The translations under genes were made by a program, and so were the position numbers. Shown here in pieces: positions 1-8,637 of a stretch of 31,876 bases of DNA (positions are counted from its first letter, which is position 1; each line of letters begins with the position of its first letter). The notes beneath the pieces are model-generated. The model was not told the DNA's origin, made no database searches, and was given only the letters and a program-made list of their open reading frames with translations. The stretch comes from a virus: positions 1 through 31,876 of the IMG/VR virus record IMGVR_UViG_3300035070_000238. One strand, written 5' to 3'.

Positions 1-30
1 CATAATATGTTTTTCTAAAATTATACTGCA

Positions 31-59
31 ATATAATACATTATTATAATACAAGTCAA
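31..59 (-). promoter_or_regulatory. candidate leftward promoter
   Basis: On the minus strand, TTGACT (plus 54-59) is followed after exactly 17 bases by TTATAT (plus 31-36). Transcription would run left off the window start. If the genome is circular it would enter the minus-strand membrane-protein gene at the right end. This is a sigma70-like pattern, not the Bacteroidota TAnnTTTG type, and such matches arise by chance in AT-rich DNA, so the call is tentative. Confidence 0.25.
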
Positions 60-98
60 GTTTTTTAATAACTTTTTTTTAAATTTTTTTAAATCTAG

Positions 99-110
99 TA
101 TTATATAGGT
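99..110 (+). promoter_or_regulatory. late start element TATTATATAGGT
   Basis: TATTATATAGGT directly abuts the ATG at 111. Nearly the same string precedes the genes at 8638 and 14883 (TATTATATAAGTA). If TATTAT is a -10 box, transcription would begin about at the ATG, giving a leaderless message. There is no Shine-Dalgarno sequence. It may instead be a translation-start context. Confidence 0.35.
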
Positions 111-782
111 ATGGATATCACAGTTAGAATACCTGAAAACCTAGATGAAATAACACTAGGACAGTATCAGAAATACTTAAAGGTACAAGATGAAAATGAA
201 GATGAGACCTTCATAGCACAAAAGATGATTGAGATATTTTGTGGAGCTAGACTAGATCAAGTAGTTAATATGAGGTTTACTGATGTACAAGAAATAACAC
301 ATGATTTAGTTAAGATGTTTGAAGAAGATCAAGAAATGATTAAGTTCTTTAAATTAAATGGAGTAGAATATGGATTTGTACCAAACTTAGATGAAATATC
401 TTTTGGTGAATTTGTAGACTTAGACAGTTACTTAGGAGATTGGCAAGAAATGCATAAAGCTATGCAAGTCTTATTTAGACCAGTTGATGTAAAATCACAA
501 GGAAGGTACAATGTACTACCTTATAAAGCTATATTAGATGAGACAATGAAAGATATGCCTCTTTCAGTAGCTATAGGAGCTGTTTTTTTTTTATTGAATT
601 TAGGGAAAGAGTTGTCAGTAGTTATGATGGACTATTTGCATCAGGGGAAAATCAAGGAGCATACACTTCTGAAGCAGGGTTTAGCAGAAAGTGGGGTTGG
701 TATACATCATTTTGGACAGCAAGTCAGGGGAATCTTGAAAGATTTGAAGATATCTCCAAGTTGGGGGTTCATAAAGTCTTAA
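111..782 (+). CDS. tail assembly chaperone, short form (223 aa)
   Basis: Probable tail assembly chaperone (the functional equivalent of lambda gpG), which binds the tape measure protein during tail-tube assembly in the host cytoplasm. The 223-aa protein opens with a short beta/alpha segment (MDITVRIPENLDEITLGQYQ) typical of phage tail chaperones and has an acidic middle. A hydrophobic helix follows at about residues 150-172 (AIGAVFFLLNLGKELSVVMM). The last 63 residues lie downstream of a ten-T tract at 583-592 and are replaced when the ribosome slips into the -1 frame (see the long form). The stop overlaps an ATG in the -1 frame (TAATG). It heads the tail operon. The tape measure is unusually far away, at 8787. 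The family assignment rests on recognition of the frameshifted C-terminus as well as position. Confidence 0.65.
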   Translation: MDITVRIPENLDEITLGQYQKYLKVQDENEDETFIAQKMIEIFCGARLDQVVNMRFTDVQEITHDLVKMFEEDQEMIKFFKLNGVEYGFVPNLDEISFGEFVDLDSYLGDWQEMHKAMQVLFRPVDVKSQGRYNVLPYKAILDETMKDMPLSVAIGAVFFLLNLGKELSVVMMDYLHQGKIKEHTLLKQGLAESGVGIHHFGQQVRGILKDLKISPSWGFIKS

Positions 783-853
783 TGTATTTAGAATTTGTAA
801 GTGAGAAAACAACATTAGAGAATCAAAAGTTAAAAAGAAAGCATGGCAGATAA
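111..853 (+). CDS. tail assembly chaperone, -1 frameshift long form
   Basis: Predicted frameshift product, equivalent to lambda gpGT. The -1 frame is open from 542 (after a TGA at 539-541) to a TAA at 851-853. A single perfect slippery site lies inside that interval: ten Ts at 583-592, read GTT TTT TTT TTA in the zero frame. A slip there gives about 160 residues of the short form plus about 87 new residues. The new tail contains KWGWYTSFWTASQGNLERF (encoded about 689-745) and VLMYLEF, a conserved-looking pattern that I recognise from Bacteroidota phage chaperones and that cannot come from the zero frame. The long form overlaps the next start by 11 bases. A homopolymer sequencing error is the main alternative, but both frames stay open for 60-plus codons past the tract. 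Confidence 0.65.
583..592 (+). other. T10 ribosomal slippery site
   Basis: Ten consecutive Ts. Tandem TTT codons in the P and A sites re-pair perfectly after a one-base backward slip. This is the only perfect tandem-slip sequence inside the window where the -1 frame is open (542-782). It joins the short and long chaperone forms. Confidence 0.6.
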
Positions 854-1313
854 AGCAGAAAGAGGTTTTTACCTTGTAACAAAAGCAATCAAAGATGAAT
901 TAATAAGTAACACTAGTATAAGAACTATGACATTTGGTGATATTACAGATGTAGACTTGCAAAAGCAGACTATGTTTCCATTAGCTCATCTGATTGTAGA
1001 GAGTGTTACTAATTCTGAAAAGACTTTACAGTTTAACTTAACTGTCTTGACAATGGAGCAGATTGATAGCAGTAATGAATATGTAGCAGATCTATTTACA
1101 GGCAATACAAATACACATGATATCTTAAATACACAATTAACAGTAAGTAATAGACTTATTACAAGACTTAGACAAGGACAAATGTATGAAGATGGCTATC
1201 AACTTGTAGGAGATCCTACTTGTGAACCATTTTTTGACAGATTTGAGAATGTACTAGCAGGATGGGCTACATCATTTACAGTAGAAATATTTAATGACTT
1301 AGATTATTGCTAA
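843..1313 (+). CDS. tail terminator / tail-completion-like protein
   Basis: 156-aa protein that I recognise as a family conserved in flavobacterial phages. The segment DVDLQKQTMFPLAHLIVES (residues about 36-54) and the end (FENVLAGWATSFTVEIFNDL) are characteristic, with a DILNTQL...NRL helix between. Small alpha/beta proteins of this size beside the chaperone usually act as tail terminator or head-tail joining proteins. The exact role here is inferred from size and position. It begins inside the frameshifted chaperone end and its stop shares one base with the next ATG (TAATG), so translation is probably coupled. Confidence 0.5.
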   Translation: MADKAERGFYLVTKAIKDELISNTSIRTMTFGDITDVDLQKQTMFPLAHLIVESVTNSEKTLQFNLTVLTMEQIDSSNEYVADLFTGNTNTHDILNTQLTVSNRLITRLRQGQMYEDGYQLVGDPTCEPFFDRFENVLAGWATSFTVEIFNDLDYC

Positions 1314-1828
1314 TGACTTTTAAAGAAACACAAAAGGTATTGGAGGACTTTGTAGAGGATGTTGTAAGAGCAGCAAAATCTAATCTTAGAAAAAAGAAAG
1401 CATCAGGTAAACTGCAAAGATCAGTTAAAGGACAAGCTAAAGTAAATCCAAACTCTTTTGAAATGACATTTGAAATGGAACCATATGGAGCTTATGTAGA
1501 TGCAGGGGTAGATGGAAAGAAGAAGAAGTATGGTAAAAGAAAAGCAGGATTACCAACATTTAGTTTTAAGTCTAAGATGCCACCACCAAAAGCATTAGAT
1601 AAATGGGTAGTAAGAAAAGGACTAAAAGGAATAAGAGATCAGAGAGGTAGATTTGTAAAAAGACAATCACTTACATTTCTAATTGCAAGAAGTATATTCC
1701 AAAAAGGTTTAGAGCCTACTTACTTCTTTACAGATGCATTTGAAGCAGCTTACAAAAAACTACCAAATGAGTTTATTAAAAAATATGAATTAGACATTGA
1801 CAACTTTTTAAAATTTACACTAGATTAA
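1313..1828 (+). CDS. HK97 gp10-like head-tail/tail completion protein
   Basis: Basic 171-aa protein resembling HK97 gp10-type neck or tail-completion proteins. The pattern is an N-terminal helix, an RKKKASGKLQRS segment, PYGAYVDAGVDGKKKKYGKRK near residues 56-76, a PPPKALDKWV stretch, then SLTFLIARSIFQKGL and YFFTDAFE. The start is set at the ATG of the TAATG overlap (1313), not at the in-frame TTG two codons upstream. These proteins sit at the head-tail interface or the tail end and act in joining. The preceding gene (843) is of tail-completion type, which supports the reading. Confidence 0.6.
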   Translation: MTFKETQKVLEDFVEDVVRAAKSNLRKKKASGKLQRSVKGQAKVNPNSFEMTFEMEPYGAYVDAGVDGKKKKYGKRKAGLPTFSFKSKMPPPKALDKWVVRKGLKGIRDQRGRFVKRQSLTFLIARSIFQKGLEPTYFFTDAFEAAYKKLPNEFIKKYELDIDNFLKFTLD

Positions 1829-1829
1829 T

Positions 1830-2798
1830 ATGGCAGTATATATACCAAGACTTAGATCACCATTTTTCATAAATAAAACAGCATCCTCAACATCAGGTTC
1901 TGCTGATATGACAATTACAATTAACAGTGTAGACCAATATGTTGTTTCAAAAAACACAACATCTGATGCAGTATCATTTGAAGTATCAGAATTAATCAGA
2001 GATTATTTAGACATTACATGGGATGGTTTATTCCCATATAGCAGCACTACTAAAAACAGTTTGACTATTTATGCAGTAATTAAAATAGAGTTTTATGTAG
2101 GTACTAAAGCAGAAAGAGCTTTGAATCCAAGCACTCCTAGACAAACAATAACAGATGAGATATATGGATTTGATGCTTACAGTGAGTTTAAAGAAGGTGT
2201 TAATAAACAAATAACTTCAGGACAATTACTACAAACTAATACAGTAATGTATTTGCCTGAAACAGGAAACTCATATATCCCATATGAAGTATCTAATGGT
2301 GTAACTTATTATACAGTTGCAGATACTGTAACAGATGGCAGTACAGTTTCAGTAGCAGGTATAAATATTATTATAAAAAGAATATGTGAGCCTATATTTG
2401 ATATTTTAAAAGTAGTGTTTGTAAACAAATATGGAGCATTACAAGAGTTCTACTTTAACAAGAAAAACATACAATCATTAAATGTAAAAGATGAAAGTTA
2501 TAAATCTACACTACTAGCAAATAACACATACTCTACATTAGATCATCAAAAATATAAATACAACAAACAAGCATCAAATAAAATAACTGTTAATACTGGA
2601 TATGTAGATGAAGGTCAATTTGAGCCTATAAAAGAAATGATGTTATCTGAACTTGTATGGATGCAAATTGGAAGTATAGTTTATCCAGTAAATGTTGTTA
2701 GTAATTCTTTAGAAAAGAAAACAAAGACAAATGACAAATTAGTAAACTATTCACTAGATTTAGAGTTTGCATATGATGTGATTAATAATGTTAGATAA
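1830..2798 (+). CDS. distal/minor tail protein (hypothetical)
   Basis: 322-aa beta-rich protein with no catalytic motif that I can see. It starts with PRLRSPFFI, has a VSFEVSELIRDYLDI segment near residues 48-62, and a C-terminal half rich in polar strands (KYGALQEFYFNKKNIQSL; EPIKEMMLSELVWMQIG). I recognise the general type from flavobacterial siphophages, where it sits next to the hub protein. A distal tail or baseplate role is inferred from its place directly upstream of the hub gene, with which it shares a TAATG junction at 2796-2800. It could also be an outer tail-tube decoration. Confidence 0.45.
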   Translation: MAVYIPRLRSPFFINKTASSTSGSADMTITINSVDQYVVSKNTTSDAVSFEVSELIRDYLDITWDGLFPYSSTTKNSLTIYAVIKIEFYVGTKAERALNPSTPRQTITDEIYGFDAYSEFKEGVNKQITSGQLLQTNTVMYLPETGNSYIPYEVSNGVTYYTVADTVTDGSTVSVAGINIIIKRICEPIFDILKVVFVNKYGALQEFYFNKKNIQSLNVKDESYKSTLLANNTYSTLDHQKYKYNKQASNKITVNTGYVDEGQFEPIKEMMLSELVWMQIGSIVYPVNVVSNSLEKKTKTNDKLVNYSLDLEFAYDVINNVR

Positions 2799-5700
2799 TG
2801 AGTGCATATCAACTATATATAAACAATCAAAGAGTAGAGATATTTGATGATGAAAGTGTTAGTTTAACACAAGCAATTCAAGATGTGAGAGATATATCAA
2901 AAGTCTTTACAGACTTTTCTAAACCATTTAGACTTCCTGCATCTAAAGAAAACAACAAAATATTTAAACATTACTATAGGTTTAATTTAGCAACTGGTAC
3001 TGCCTTTGATGCTAGGAAAAAAGTATCAGCAAGAATAGAATTAAACACTATACCATTTAGAGAAGGTAAACTAAAACTAGATGGTGTAGATATGGAAAAC
3101 AACATACCTAAAGCATACAAAGTAACTTTCTTTGGTAATACAGTAACATTAAAAGATGTGCTAAAAGAAGATCAGATTAATACATTAAACTGGTTAAACA
3201 ACTTTAACACAACATACAGTGCTGGTGATGTTTTTTCACTTTTAACAGATGAAGATGGAATAGGAAGTGTTACAGTAGATGACTTAGGCACTAGCACAAC
3301 TTATGAAAGAGCTGTGATTTGTCCATTGATTTCCAATTCAGCTAGACCATATTATGACACTAGTATAGCAGTACCATATACTAATTCTGATGGTTCTGAT
3401 AACTATGAATTAGGTGGTAACATAGGCCCAACAGAATCATCTACACCACCTGCTACAGGATTTACTACAGATGATATACATGGGATGTATTTTGAAGATT
3501 TAACTTATGCCATAAGAGTTCATTTAATTGTAAGAGCAATACAGAATCAATATTCATCAATTAGGTTTAGTGATGACTTTTTTGATTTAGTGCAAGGCCC
3601 TGAGGCATATAGAGAACTTTATATGTTGTGTCAGAATACTGAAGGTAGACAATTTGAAGATATGGGTGTTGCTTTAAAACAAATCTCTGGGTTTTCAACA
3701 GCTACAGCATTAAATGGTAAACTTATTGTACAAAATAATGTAATCTATGTACAAGGTCTTGCTCAAAATGACTTTATTACAGGTGTGTTTAGTTTTGAAA
3801 CAGAAACAGGGTATCCTACTTTTACAGCAAAAGTAAAAAGAGGTGGTGAAGAAGAATACACAAAAACATTTACAGGAGGTACAAACACATTAGGTAGTTT
3901 TACAGTTTTTATGTATAATGCATCACAAGGATATACTTTAGAAGTTGAAACACAAACAGCATTTGTTTTTAAAAACATTACATTTCAAGCAACTGATGCA
4001 GCAGGTAATCAATCAACACACCAAATAGGAACTGTAGATATATCTTTATCTAAAGAGTTTATAATTACAGAACATTTACCTGATTTAAAAATTATAGATT
4101 TTCTTACAGGTTTATTTAAGATGTTTAATCTAACTGCTTTTGAACAAGATGGGATTATACATGTTAAGACATTAGAACAATACTATAGCTCAGGTTCTAT
4201 TAGAGACATAACAGAATATGTAGATCCTACATCAATACAAGTTGATACAGCATTACCATATGAAGAAATAGAATTCAAATATAGATCAACAGGTAGTAAA
4301 CTTGCAAAAAAACACACAACAATAAGCAGCTCTGCATGGGGTGCATTAAAATATAGTAGTAATGAAAATTTAGACAGCAACAATGAAAAATTTGTAGTTG
4401 AAGCACCATTTGAACACTTAAAATTTGAAAAACTATACAACACTGCTAGTAGTACATATGTAGATACAGGTATACAAGTAGGTTGGTTAGCTAATGAAAA
4501 TGGTGAACCATATTTTAAAGATGCAGTTTTATTTATTCCAATATTTAACAAATTAACAACAGGATACACATTAAGATTTTTAAGAGCAAAAGACACTGTA
4601 GGAGGAATAGAAGATATAACTGAATATTGGATGCCAAGTAATTCTGTATCTTTATCACCAACTCAAAATACACAAAACCTTCATTTTAATTTAGAAATTA
4701 ATGAATATTCAGAAGGAACTGGTTTTACTGACACACTTTTTAAAAGATATTATCAATTTTATATAGCTCCTTTATTTAACAGATCCAAAAGAAAAACAAC
4801 AATAAATGCAAGACTACCTAAAAAGTTTATACTTAATTATACACTTGCAGACACAATACAAATTAAAGATGAGTATTATAAGATTAACAACATCACTACC
4901 AATTTATTAACTGGTCAAAGCTCTTTAGAGCTTTTAAATGAAACAAGTGATGTTACTATAGCTGATTCAGATGATACAGGTGGAACAGGTGATTTACAAG
5001 ATGGGCCTGATACAAATGTGTTAAAAGTAGAAAGGTGTGCTGATGGGCAAATACTAGGAGTAGATGTGCCATTGTCAGAGTTTAATTTTCCAAACAATAC
5101 TAGAATCAAATCAACATTAGGAGACAATCCTTTGCTTACATACAAAGTAATAGGTAATGAGGTAGCTGATCAACTAACTGCATTAAATCATATTTATTTA
5201 TATGATTCAGGTTTTTTAGGTTGTGAAAACACAACTCCTCCACCACCTCCTACATATTACTATGGACTAGAAAGATGTTCTGATGGAGTACAAACCTTTA
5301 GAACAGGGCAAGATGTAAGTTCAATTTCTTTAGCTATTACACAAAAAGTAGAAGATGCAAGTAATGTAGAATATATAGTTTTAAATAACAATACAGAAAC
5401 AACAACTCAGGTAGGTGGTACAACAGTAACAAGTGTTGGAAATGTTACAGCAATAACACCAACTACTTTAGGATGTGGTACACCACCTCCAACAGTATAT
5501 TATTATGAATTAGAAAAATGTGATAATGCTGCAATTAAATATTATGGGTTTAGTCCATCATCAGGACTTACAGGTCAGAGAATATATCAAAATGCATGTT
5601 ATGAATTATCATCAAGTTCTTTAACAGGAACTATACAAATAGACACACTATCAACTTGTACATGTCCAGTTTATTATTATACTTTAAATGACTGTACTAA

Positions 5701-8008
5701 TAATTCAACAATAGTACATTACACATTTTCCTCAAATCCTAATTTAGCAGGTACAAATAGATTTTATTTAAATGTTTGTTATTATGTAGCATCTACATCT
5801 ACAACAACTGGCACAATAGATATAGACACTTTACCATCATGTGTTTGTGAAACACCTTCTGTTACATATTTTTATGGGTTAGAAAGATGTTCAGATGGGT
5901 TGCAAATTTACAGAACTCAACAAGATGTAGATACTATATCTTTATCAGCATCACAAAATCAAAGAGTTGAAGATCCTAACAATATAGAATATATTGTAAT
6001 AAACAATGAAACAACATCTACACAAGTAATTAATGGAGTTACAGTTATAAATGTAGGAAATGTAACTGCAATTACTCCTACTGCTTATGGATGTGCAGTA
6101 GCACCTACTCCTACATATAATTATTGGATTATTCAAAGATGTAATGGTTCATTAGGTAATTATCAATCAATAAGAGATTTAGATGGTCAAGCAACAACTT
6201 TAGTTTTAAATGATGTAATATCAATGCCAGATGGTTTTTGTTATAAAATTACAGCATCAACTACAAACACAAGTAGTAATGATTGGTCTACTAAATATGA
6301 TAATTGTTTAGTATGTCAAACTGAAAATCCTGATGAAGTAACACCTCCTCCACCAACAGAAAGGTATGAGCTTAAAAAATGTTCAGATGATTCTACAGGG
6401 CATTATACACCTGAATCAACATCTGATATAGTATTAATAGTAGATGCAAATGGTGTAAATGGTTCTAGGGTTATAGATCAAGATGGATTAATTTATACAG
6501 TAATTGGAACTTCAACAAATGCAGCAAATATATCATCAATTTCAGACTTAGGCACAACAGGATGTCCTTCTGCACCAGTAGTACCTGCAACATCATATTG
6601 GTTATTGCAAAATTGTGAAACAAGTACAGGTGGATATGTTTCAGAAGAAACAACAGCAGACTTGCCAAATCTAACAGAAGATTCTGTTAATGGTTCTAGA
6701 GTACAAAGTGTAGATGGTTCTATTTATATTGTGTATGGTCAAACATCAGATCCTAGTCAATATTCAAGTGGTGTAGTATCTGTTATTAGCTTAAACATTA
6801 CTGGATGTCCTGATGAAACACCACCACCTGCTCCATATTATTATGAATTAGCACAATGTGCATCAAATATTATATATATATCAGGTCAAGAAATAACAAC
6901 TATAAATTTACAAGTTGGAGATTTTGTTTATCAAACATCTACACCTGATGTATATTATCAAGTTGTTGGAACAAGTCAATCAGGAACATCAATAGGCAGT
7001 GTAACTAAATCAACATTAACAGACTGTCCTTTATATTGGGATTTAAAACAATGTGGCACTTTACAGCTAGGTTATAGAAGTGATAATACAACACTTGAAT
7101 TGCCTAACCTTGTAATGAATGAAACTAATGGTACAAGAGTGCAAGATGCAAATGGTATATTTTATATTGTAGTAGGTAAAACTACTTCAGGAGCAAATGT
7201 AGGTACTGTAACAGACACTGGTAGTACAGGTTGTCCAACACCACCACCTTCTGCTAATTATTATTCATTACAGAAATGTGAAGATTCATCAACAGGATAC
7301 AGATCTCAACAAGATACTACACAAATAACATTTAATACAAATGATGTGGTACAAGATTCAGCAGGTACAACATATTTAGTAACAGGTACTGTTACATCAG
7401 GTACTAATGCAGGTGTAATGAGTGCTACATTATTATCAAACTGTACAGATGTTGCTCCTCCTACACCACCTGCTAGTCAAGGCCCATATTATGCTCAATT
7501 TATAAGTTGTGATGATCCTACAGGTGCAGTAGTATATGTAGTTAGTCAAAATCAAGATATATCAACATGGTGGGTATTGCAAGATGGATCTGCTAATAGT
7601 TATGAATGTTATAGATGGGTAAATAGTAATCAAGGAGCTAATCCAAGAGATATTAGTGAATTTACAATATTTAATGCAGGTAATACAGCAGGAGAGAACT
7701 GTATTGAATGTCAGGAAAATGTACCTACACCTCCACCAGTAGTAACACCACCTCCATTAGCTATATGTGGTGAGCAAAGTTTGTATTATGCATCTTCTGC
7801 AAGTGATTTATGTAATGAATCAACACCTAAAACAGTATATATGGATGCTAACTCAATAGATGAAGCATCTATTATATATTTAGATTCTACATGTACTACA
7901 CATTTAAGTACAGCAAGGTATTTTGCTAACACTCCTTCAGGACAATATTACTATTGGAATGGAAGCAACATACAAGGCCCATATACAAACAGTTGTGATA
8001 TTCAATAA
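2798..8008 (+). CDS. tail hub/tip protein with tandem Cys-domain array
   Basis: 1736 aa, the largest protein here. Residues about 1-730 look like a Bacteroidota phage baseplate hub: YQLYINNQRVEIFDDESVSL, then TDFSKPFRLPASKENNKIF, then a region with ITEHLPDLKIIDFLTGLFKM at about 420-440. From about residue 740 to the end the protein is a chain of about a dozen domains of 60-90 residues. Each opens Y(Y/W)xLxxC and most close near xxGC or xxC, many being separated by proline-rich linkers such as TPPPPPT and VTPPPPTE. The last domain (from about residue 1655) is different. The N-terminus probably caps the tail tube. The array is probably surface-exposed and could bind the host or stack between subunits. 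The gene ends 6 bases before the oxygenase gene. Confidence 0.6.
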   Translation: MSAYQLYINNQRVEIFDDESVSLTQAIQDVRDISKVFTDFSKPFRLPASKENNKIFKHYYRFNLATGTAFDARKKVSARIELNTIPFREGKLKLDGVDMENNIPKAYKVTFFGNTVTLKDVLKEDQINTLNWLNNFNTTYSAGDVFSLLTDEDGIGSVTVDDLGTSTTYERAVICPLISNSARPYYDTSIAVPYTNSDGSDNYELGGNIGPTESSTPPATGFTTDDIHGMYFEDLTYAIRVHLIVRAIQNQYSSIRFSDDFFDLVQGPEAYRELYMLCQNTEGRQFEDMGVALKQISGFSTATALNGKLIVQNNVIYVQGLAQNDFITGVFSFETETGYPTFTAKVKRGGEEEYTKTFTGGTNTLGSFTVFMYNASQGYTLEVETQTAFVFKNITFQATDAAGNQSTHQIGTVDISLSKEFIITEHLPDLKIIDFLTGLFKMFNLTAFEQDGIIHVKTLEQYYSSGSIRDITEYVDPTSIQVDTALPYEEIEFKYRSTGSKLAKKHTTISSSAWGALKYSSNENLDSNNEKFVVEAPFEHLKFEKLYNTASSTYVDTGIQVGWLANENGEPYFKDAVLFIPIFNKLTTGYTLRFLRAKDTVGGIEDITEYWMPSNSVSLSPTQNTQNLHFNLEINEYSEGTGFTDTLFKRYYQFYIAPLFNRSKRKTTINARLPKKFILNYTLADTIQIKDEYYKINNITTNLLTGQSSLELLNETSDVTIADSDDTGGTGDLQDGPDTNVLKVERCADGQILGVDVPLSEFNFPNNTRIKSTLGDNPLLTYKVIGNEVADQLTALNHIYLYDSGFLGCENTTPPPPPTYYYGLERCSDGVQTFRTGQDVSSISLAITQKVEDASNVEYIVLNNNTETTTQVGGTTVTSVGNVTAITPTTLGCGTPPPTVYYYELEKCDNAAIKYYGFSPSSGLTGQRIYQNACYELSSSSLTGTIQIDTLSTCTCPVYYYTLNDCTNNSTIVHYTFSSNPNLAGTNRFYLNVCYYVASTSTTTGTIDIDTLPSCVCETPSVTYFYGLERCSDGLQIYRTQQDVDTISLSASQNQRVEDPNNIEYIVINNETTSTQVINGVTVINVGNVTAITPTAYGCAVAPTPTYNYWIIQRCNGSLGNYQSIRDLDGQATTLVLNDVISMPDGFCYKITASTTNTSSNDWSTKYDNCLVCQTENPDEVTPPPPTERYELKKCSDDSTGHYTPESTSDIVLIVDANGVNGSRVIDQDGLIYTVIGTSTNAANISSISDLGTTGCPSAPVVPATSYWLLQNCETSTGGYVSEETTADLPNLTEDSVNGSRVQSVDGSIYIVYGQTSDPSQYSSGVVSVISLNITGCPDETPPPAPYYYELAQCASNIIYISGQEITTINLQVGDFVYQTSTPDVYYQVVGTSQSGTSIGSVTKSTLTDCPLYWDLKQCGTLQLGYRSDNTTLELPNLVMNETNGTRVQDANGIFYIVVGKTTSGANVGTVTDTGSTGCPTPPPSANYYSLQKCEDSSTGYRSQQDTTQITFNTNDVVQDSAGTTYLVTGTVTSGTNAGVMSATLLSNCTDVAPPTPPASQGPYYAQFISCDDPTGAVVYVVSQNQDISTWWVLQDGSANSYECYRWVNSNQGANPRDISEFTIFNAGNTAGENCIECQENVPTPPPVVTPPPLAICGEQSLYYASSASDLCNESTPKTVYMDANSIDEASIIYLDSTCTTHLSTARYFANTPSGQYYYWNGSNIQGPYTNSCDIQ
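5015..7760 (+). repeat. array of twelve tandem Cys domains in the hub protein
   Basis: Coding repeats begin near 5015, 5255, 5498, 5672, 5867, 6122, 6362, 6596, 6836, 7034, 7259 and 7487. Consensus: Y(Y/W/F)xLxxCxD..., a middle VxDxxGxxYxVxGTxxxG, and a final (T/L)xxGC or C. Units 2 and 5 (GLERCSDG...NVTAITPT) are close relatives. Units 3 and 4 resemble each other, and units 7, 8, 10 and 11 form a third type, so the order 2-3-4-5 is A-B-B-A. Proline-rich linkers of varied length separate many of the units. Confidence 0.75.
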
Positions 8009-8014
8009 AAAGTT

Positions 8015-8632
8015 ATGATTAAAGAAATAGAAAATTTTATAGATAAAGCAGAAGCAGATCACCTAGTTTATTTGATTGATAAGTTTGCACATAAGTCTAC
8101 TGTTGTAGGTAATGGTCAGCAACACAATAAATTTGATACTGCTAGGACATCATATTCAGCAACATTAGATTCTAAAAATCCAACTATTAAAAGAATACAC
8201 CAAAGAATAGCTAGATATTTAGGTGTACCTATAACAAAAGGAGAAGTGTTGCAAGGCCAGAGGTATCAAAAAGGTCAATACTTTAGAGAGCATCCTGATT
8301 ACTTTACAGGAGAACATTATGATATGAACTGTTTAGCATCAGGTAACAGAACATACACTTTTATGCTCTATTTAAATGATGATTTTAAAGGAGGAACTAC
8401 AAACTTTAAACATTTAAAAAGAGAAATTAAACCACAAGCATATAAAGCTGTTGTATGGAACAATTTACACATGGGAAAACCTGATCCTTATAAGCTACAC
8501 TCAGGTGAAGAAGTGTTAGAAGGTACAAAATATATAGTTACATCATGGTGGAGGGAGAATAACTGGAATGGAAGTGATGATTATAAAGAATACAAGAAAA
8601 AATTAAATTCTAATCAATTAAGTATTATATAA
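8015..8632 (+). CDS. prolyl 4-hydroxylase-type 2OG-Fe(II) oxygenase
   Basis: 205-aa non-haem iron dioxygenase of the P4H/2OG-Fe(II) family, which uses 2-oxoglutarate and O2 to hydroxylate a substrate. The double-stranded beta-helix motifs are all present: YQKGQYFREHPDYF holds the iron ligands His93 and Asp95, TFMLYLNDDFKGGTTNF is the family's YLN...GGxTxF signature, and His162 (YKLHSGEEV) is the distal ligand. Lys172 (GTKYIVTSWW) is the expected 2OG-binding residue. The protein therefore looks catalytically intact and is of the usual length for a single-domain enzyme. It lies 6 bases after the proline-rich hub gene and before the tape measure, which suggests a virion protein as substrate. The substrate is not shown by sequence; hydroxylation of the hub linkers is an inference. 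Confidence 0.85.
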   Translation: MIKEIENFIDKAEADHLVYLIDKFAHKSTVVGNGQQHNKFDTARTSYSATLDSKNPTIKRIHQRIARYLGVPITKGEVLQGQRYQKGQYFREHPDYFTGEHYDMNCLASGNRTYTFMLYLNDDFKGGTTNFKHLKREIKPQAYKAVVWNNLHMGKPDPYKLHSGEEVLEGTKYIVTSWWRENNWNGSDDYKEYKKKLNSNQLSII

Positions 8633-8635
8633 GTA
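8623..8635 (+). promoter_or_regulatory. late start element TATTATATAAGTA
   Basis: TATTATATAAGTA matches the element at 14871 base for base and the one at 99 with one difference. It lies over the end of the oxygenase gene and 2 bases before the ATG at 8638. As a -10 box it would start transcription within a few bases of that ATG. Confidence 0.35.
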
Positions 8636-8637
8636 GG

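Noticed and set aside
644-651. GGGGAAAA as the frameshift site in the chaperone
   Set aside because: In the zero frame the codons are GGG AAA; a -1 slip would place the AAA tRNA on GAA with a first-base mismatch. The T10 tract re-pairs perfectly.
4183-4596. 137-codon open frame on the minus strand inside the hub gene
   Set aside because: It lies wholly within a well-supported plus-strand gene, has no family features, and its composition mirrors the opposite strand of a Thr/Ser-rich coding region.
5015-8008. Diversity-generating retroelement acting on the hub array
   Set aside because: No reverse transcriptase gene and no template repeat are seen anywhere; the repeats look like ordinary internal duplications.
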